The position numbers were made by a program, and so were the translations under genes. A stretch of DNA of 7,551 bases from JBEKVE01 sp049514335 (GTDB lineage: Bacteria; Actinomycetota; Acidimicrobiia; Acidimicrobiales; UBA8190). This document shows positions 5,280 through 7,551 of this stretch, in pieces (the stretch's first letter is position 1; each line of letters starts with the position of its first letter). Below the pieces are notes generated by a model that saw only the letters and a list, made by a program, of their open reading frames with translations, did not search any database and was not told where the DNA came from. The stretch lies in assembly GCA_049514335.1 (NCBI GenBank), contig JBEKVE010000152.1, positions 1-7,551 on the forward strand. The letters run 5' to 3'.

Positions 5280-7429
5280 GGTGAGGCAGGAAGGCCCACG
5301 GCGGTCGGCACCGCGTTCCCGGTCGCGCTCGCCACCGGTGTCTGCAACGGGAAGTGGCACGCCGCCATGTGTGCCGGACCGAAGGGGCGCAACGGTGGCT
5401 CCTCCTCGGCACACACGTCCTGCGCCAGCGGGCAGCGCGTCCGGAAGCGGCACCCCGTCGGAGGGTTGAGCGCCGACGGCAGCTCGCCGCGGATGTGGCC
5501 CACCGGCTTGCCCTGGGCCCGCTGGACGTCGGGCTCGGGAATGGCGTCGATCAGCGCCCGGGTATACGGGTGGGCGGTGGAGTCGTACACGCGCTCCGAG
5601 GGTCCCACCTCGACCAACTTGCCCAGGTACATGACCCCGATGGAGTCCGCCACGTACTTCACCACGGCGAGGTCGTGCGAGATCACGATGTACGTCAGCC
5701 CGTGTCGAACCTGCAGCTCTTTCAGAAGGTTGAGGATCTGCGCCTGGATGGACACGTCGAGGGCCGAGACGGGCTCGTCGGCGACGATCAGACGGGGCTC
5801 GAGCGCCAGGGCCCGGGCCAGCCCGATCCGCTGGCGCTGCCCGCCGGAGAACTCGTGCGGGTAGAGGTCCGCCGCCTTGGCACTGAGCCCGACCTCGTTG
5901 AGCAGTGCGCTGATCTTGGCCGACCGCTCCTCGCTCGACCCGATGCCCTGAACGACCAACGGCTCACGCAGGATGGTCCCCACCCGCATGCGCGGGTCGA
6001 GCGACGCGTAGGGGTCCTGGAACATGATCTGGAGGTCGCGTCGCCGCTGGCGGAGCTCCTTGCCCCGAAGCGCATGGACGTCCATGCCGTCGAACACGAT
6101 GCGCCCGGCGTTGGCCCGCTCCAGGGCGACCACCAGTCGGCCGATGGTCGTCTTGCCACACCCCGACTCCCCCACCAGTCCGAAGGTCTCGCCCTCGCGC
6201 ACGGTGAACGACACGTTCGAGACGGCCTTGACGCTTCCGACGCGGCGCTGCAACAGCGCCCCCGACGTCACCGGGAACTCCTTCACCAGGCCCTCGACGC
6301 TGAGGAGCACGGGCTGGGAGGCCAGGAATTCGTCGCGCCGGCGATGACGGGTGAGCACTTCCTGGTCCGGACCCACCTCGGCGCCGAGGACGACGTCGCC
6401 GGCGGCGACGGCCGCCGAGGATGCAGCCGAGGCGTGCTCGGCGTCCTCGTCGGTCCCCGTCGGGTGGAAGCAGGCGGCCAGATGCCCCGGAGCGCTGCCC
6501 GCCTGGTGCTCCAAGGGGGGGTCGGCGGCCCAGCAGTCGTCGTGGGCGTAACGGCAACGCGGGGCGAACCGGCAGCTCGTCATGGGCTGCGACAAGTCCG
6601 GCGGCAGTCCGGCGATGCTGCGCAGGGGCACCGAGGAGTCCTGGTCCAGCTTGGGGACCGAGGCCAGCAGGGCTTCGGAGTACCGGTGCCGCATGGCGGT
6701 GAACATCTGGGAGGTTGACGCCTCCTCCACGATCCGGCCGGCGTACATGACCAGTACCCGGTCGGTACGACCGGCGATGACCCCCATGTCGTGGGTGATG
6801 AGCACGACGGCCATCTTGAGGCGCTGGCGCAGGTCGTCGATGAGATCGAGGATCTGGGCCTGGATGGTGACATCGAGAGCCGTGGTCGGCTCGTCGGCGA
6901 TGAGGAGCTTCGGCTCGCAGGCGAGCGCCATGGCGATCATGACGCGTTGGCGCAGACCGCCCGACAGCTGGTGGGGGTAGGCGTCGAGGCGCTCTCTCGG
7001 TCGTGGCATCTCCACCAGTGACAGGACCTCGAGGGCCCGGTCACGCGCCTCGGCCTTGGAGGCGCCTCGGTGGAGCCGCACACTCTCGGCGATCTGGCGC
7101 CCGATCTTCATGGTGGGATTGAGAGACGTGAGCGGGTCCTGGAAGATCATGCCCACGTCGTTGCCCCGGACCTTGCACATCTCCTTCTCGCGCAGAGGCA
7201 CGACGTCGCGGCCGAGGAGCTTGATCGAACCTCCGGTGATGTAACCGACGTTCGGGAGGAGCCGCATGATGGCCAGACCGGTCGTGGTCTTGCCGCAGCC
7301 GGACTCCCCCACGACCCCGACGCACTCCCCCTCCTCGACGTGGAACGACACGTCGTCCACGGCGACCACGTTGGCGGTGCGGAGGTGGAATTCGGTGGTG
7401 AGGCCGGAGACCTCGAGAACGGTGCTCAT
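5267..7429 (-). CDS. Fused double ABC ATPase of peptide importer (DppD-DppF type)
   Basis: Cytoplasmic energy-coupling subunit carrying both nucleotide-binding domains in one 720-residue chain; most relatives use two separate proteins. Domain 1 has Walker A GESGCGKTT at 41-49, Q-loop Gln97, signature LSGGLRQ at 155-161, Walker B LLIADE at 175-180 and switch His213. Domain 2 has Walker A GESGCGKTT at 420-428, Gln471, signature FSGGQRQ at 527-533, Walker B LIVADE at 547-552 and His585. Both sites look catalytically intact. Each domain ends with the peptide-transporter C-terminal region holding four cysteines: 286, 292, 299, 320 and 660, 666, 673, 691. An Ala- and acid-rich linker spans about 325-370. 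Start ATG 7427-7429 has a GAGGGGG site 8 nt upstream. Though encoded on the opposite strand from the permeases, it is the only ATPase nearby and matches them in family, so it very probably powers them. Confidence 0.95.
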   Translation of the reverse strand: MSTVLEVSGLTTEFHLRTANVVAVDDVSFHVEEGECVGVVGESGCGKTTTGLAIMRLLPNVGYITGGSIKLLGRDVVPLREKEMCKVRGNDVGMIFQDPLTSLNPTMKIGRQIAESVRLHRGASKAEARDRALEVLSLVEMPRPRERLDAYPHQLSGGLRQRVMIAMALACEPKLLIADEPTTALDVTIQAQILDLIDDLRQRLKMAVVLITHDMGVIAGRTDRVLVMYAGRIVEEASTSQMFTAMRHRYSEALLASVPKLDQDSSVPLRSIAGLPPDLSQPMTSCRFAPRCRYAHDDCWAADPPLEHQAGSAPGHLAACFHPTGTDEDAEHASAASSAAVAAGDVVLGAEVGPDQEVLTRHRRRDEFLASQPVLLSVEGLVKEFPVTSGALLQRRVGSVKAVSNVSFTVREGETFGLVGESGCGKTTIGRLVVALERANAGRIVFDGMDVHALRGKELRQRRRDLQIMFQDPYASLDPRMRVGTILREPLVVQGIGSSEERSAKISALLNEVGLSAKAADLYPHEFSGGQRQRIGLARALALEPRLIVADEPVSALDVSIQAQILNLLKELQVRHGLTYIVISHDLAVVKYVADSIGVMYLGKLVEVGPSERVYDSTAHPYTRALIDAIPEPDVQRAQGKPVGHIRGELPSALNPPTGCRFRTRCPLAQDVCAEEEPPLRPFGPAHMAACHFPLQTPVASATGNAVPTAVGLPASPVAG

Positions 7430-7437
7430 CTCAGGAG

Positions 7438-7444
7438 CCCCCTC
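7438..7444 (-). promoter_or_regulatory. Ribosome binding site of the double ATPase gene
   Basis: On the - strand GAGGGGG lies 8 nt upstream of the ATG at 7427-7429. It supports this start, which also places the family N-terminus (LEVSGLTTEF) four residues into the protein, as expected. Confidence 0.75.
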
Positions 7445-7551
7445 GGATCACGGCGCCACGTGGCAACACGGGCACAACGCTATCGTCATGCCGCCCCCGA
7501 GGTGATGACGCCGGCCCAGGTCGGCGGGGAAAAGCAAGAGCGGGTCCCCGC
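7445..7551 (-). promoter_or_regulatory. Upstream region of the double ATPase gene with a 10-bp palindrome
   Basis: This stretch probably contains the promoter of the ATPase gene. GCCACGTGGC at 7455-7464 is a perfect 10-bp palindrome about 25 nt before the start codon, just beyond the ribosome binding site. A 6-bp inverted repeat, CGTCAT/ATGACG, lies at 7484-7489 and 7505-7510. I could not identify convincing -35 and -10 boxes. The palindrome does not match the GAACGTTAACGTTC site before the receptor gene, so nothing here shows common control of the two transcription units. Confidence 0.35.

Noticed and set aside
5354..6718. Long + strand open frame of 454 codons opposite the ATPase gene
   Set aside because: It is antisense to intact Walker and signature motifs; the composition is that of a shadow frame.
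7484..7510. CGTCAT/ATGACG inverted repeat as a regulatory site
   Set aside because: Only 6 bp arms with a 15-nt gap, common by chance; mentioned in the upstream region but not called separately.

Overview
The window comes from a high-GC bacterium, most likely an actinobacterium. The clues are strong G/C bias at third codon positions in the transport genes, GTG starts, and a lipoprotein signal followed by a Ser/Thr/Gly/Pro linker. I lean towards Acidimicrobiia-like lineages, but that is a weak guess from protein style, not a placement.

Positions 1-1160 hold no gene that I can call with confidence. This stretch is much richer in G+C than the rest: hand counts give 80% for 601-660 and 85% for 721-780, against 65% for 2101-2160 inside the first transport gene. 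It carries three short tandem or direct repeats whose periods are multiples of three (36, 9 and 9 bp). From about 404 to 1035 one forward frame shows the codon-position pattern expected of a high-GC gene. That frame is interrupted by two in-frame TAG codons inside a 9-bp repeat array and has no good start. It looks like a decayed or unusual coding region.

Positions 1160-5260 form a peptide/nickel-type ABC importer operon on the + strand. A promoter/operator region with a perfect 14-bp palindrome leads into a 643-residue lipoprotein substrate-binding protein (1268-3199). A 101-nt gap with a strong hairpin follows, then a DppB/OppB-type permease (3301-4257), then a DppC/OppC-type permease (4244-5260) that overlaps its neighbour by 14 nt.

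Positions 5267-7429, on the - strand, encode one 720-residue protein with two complete ABC ATPase domains, equivalent to DppD fused to DppF. It converges on the permease operon with only 6 nt between the two stop codons. Together the four proteins make a full importer: lipoprotein receptor, two membrane subunits and one double ATPase. Its substrate cannot be read from the sequence. The last 122 nt hold the ATPase ribosome binding site and probably its promoter, including a 10-bp palindrome.

I see no RNA genes, insertion sequences, CRISPR arrays or phage genes. The features most worth a second look are the repeat-rich left flank, the intercistronic hairpin, the palindrome before the receptor gene, and the convergent placement of the ATPase.
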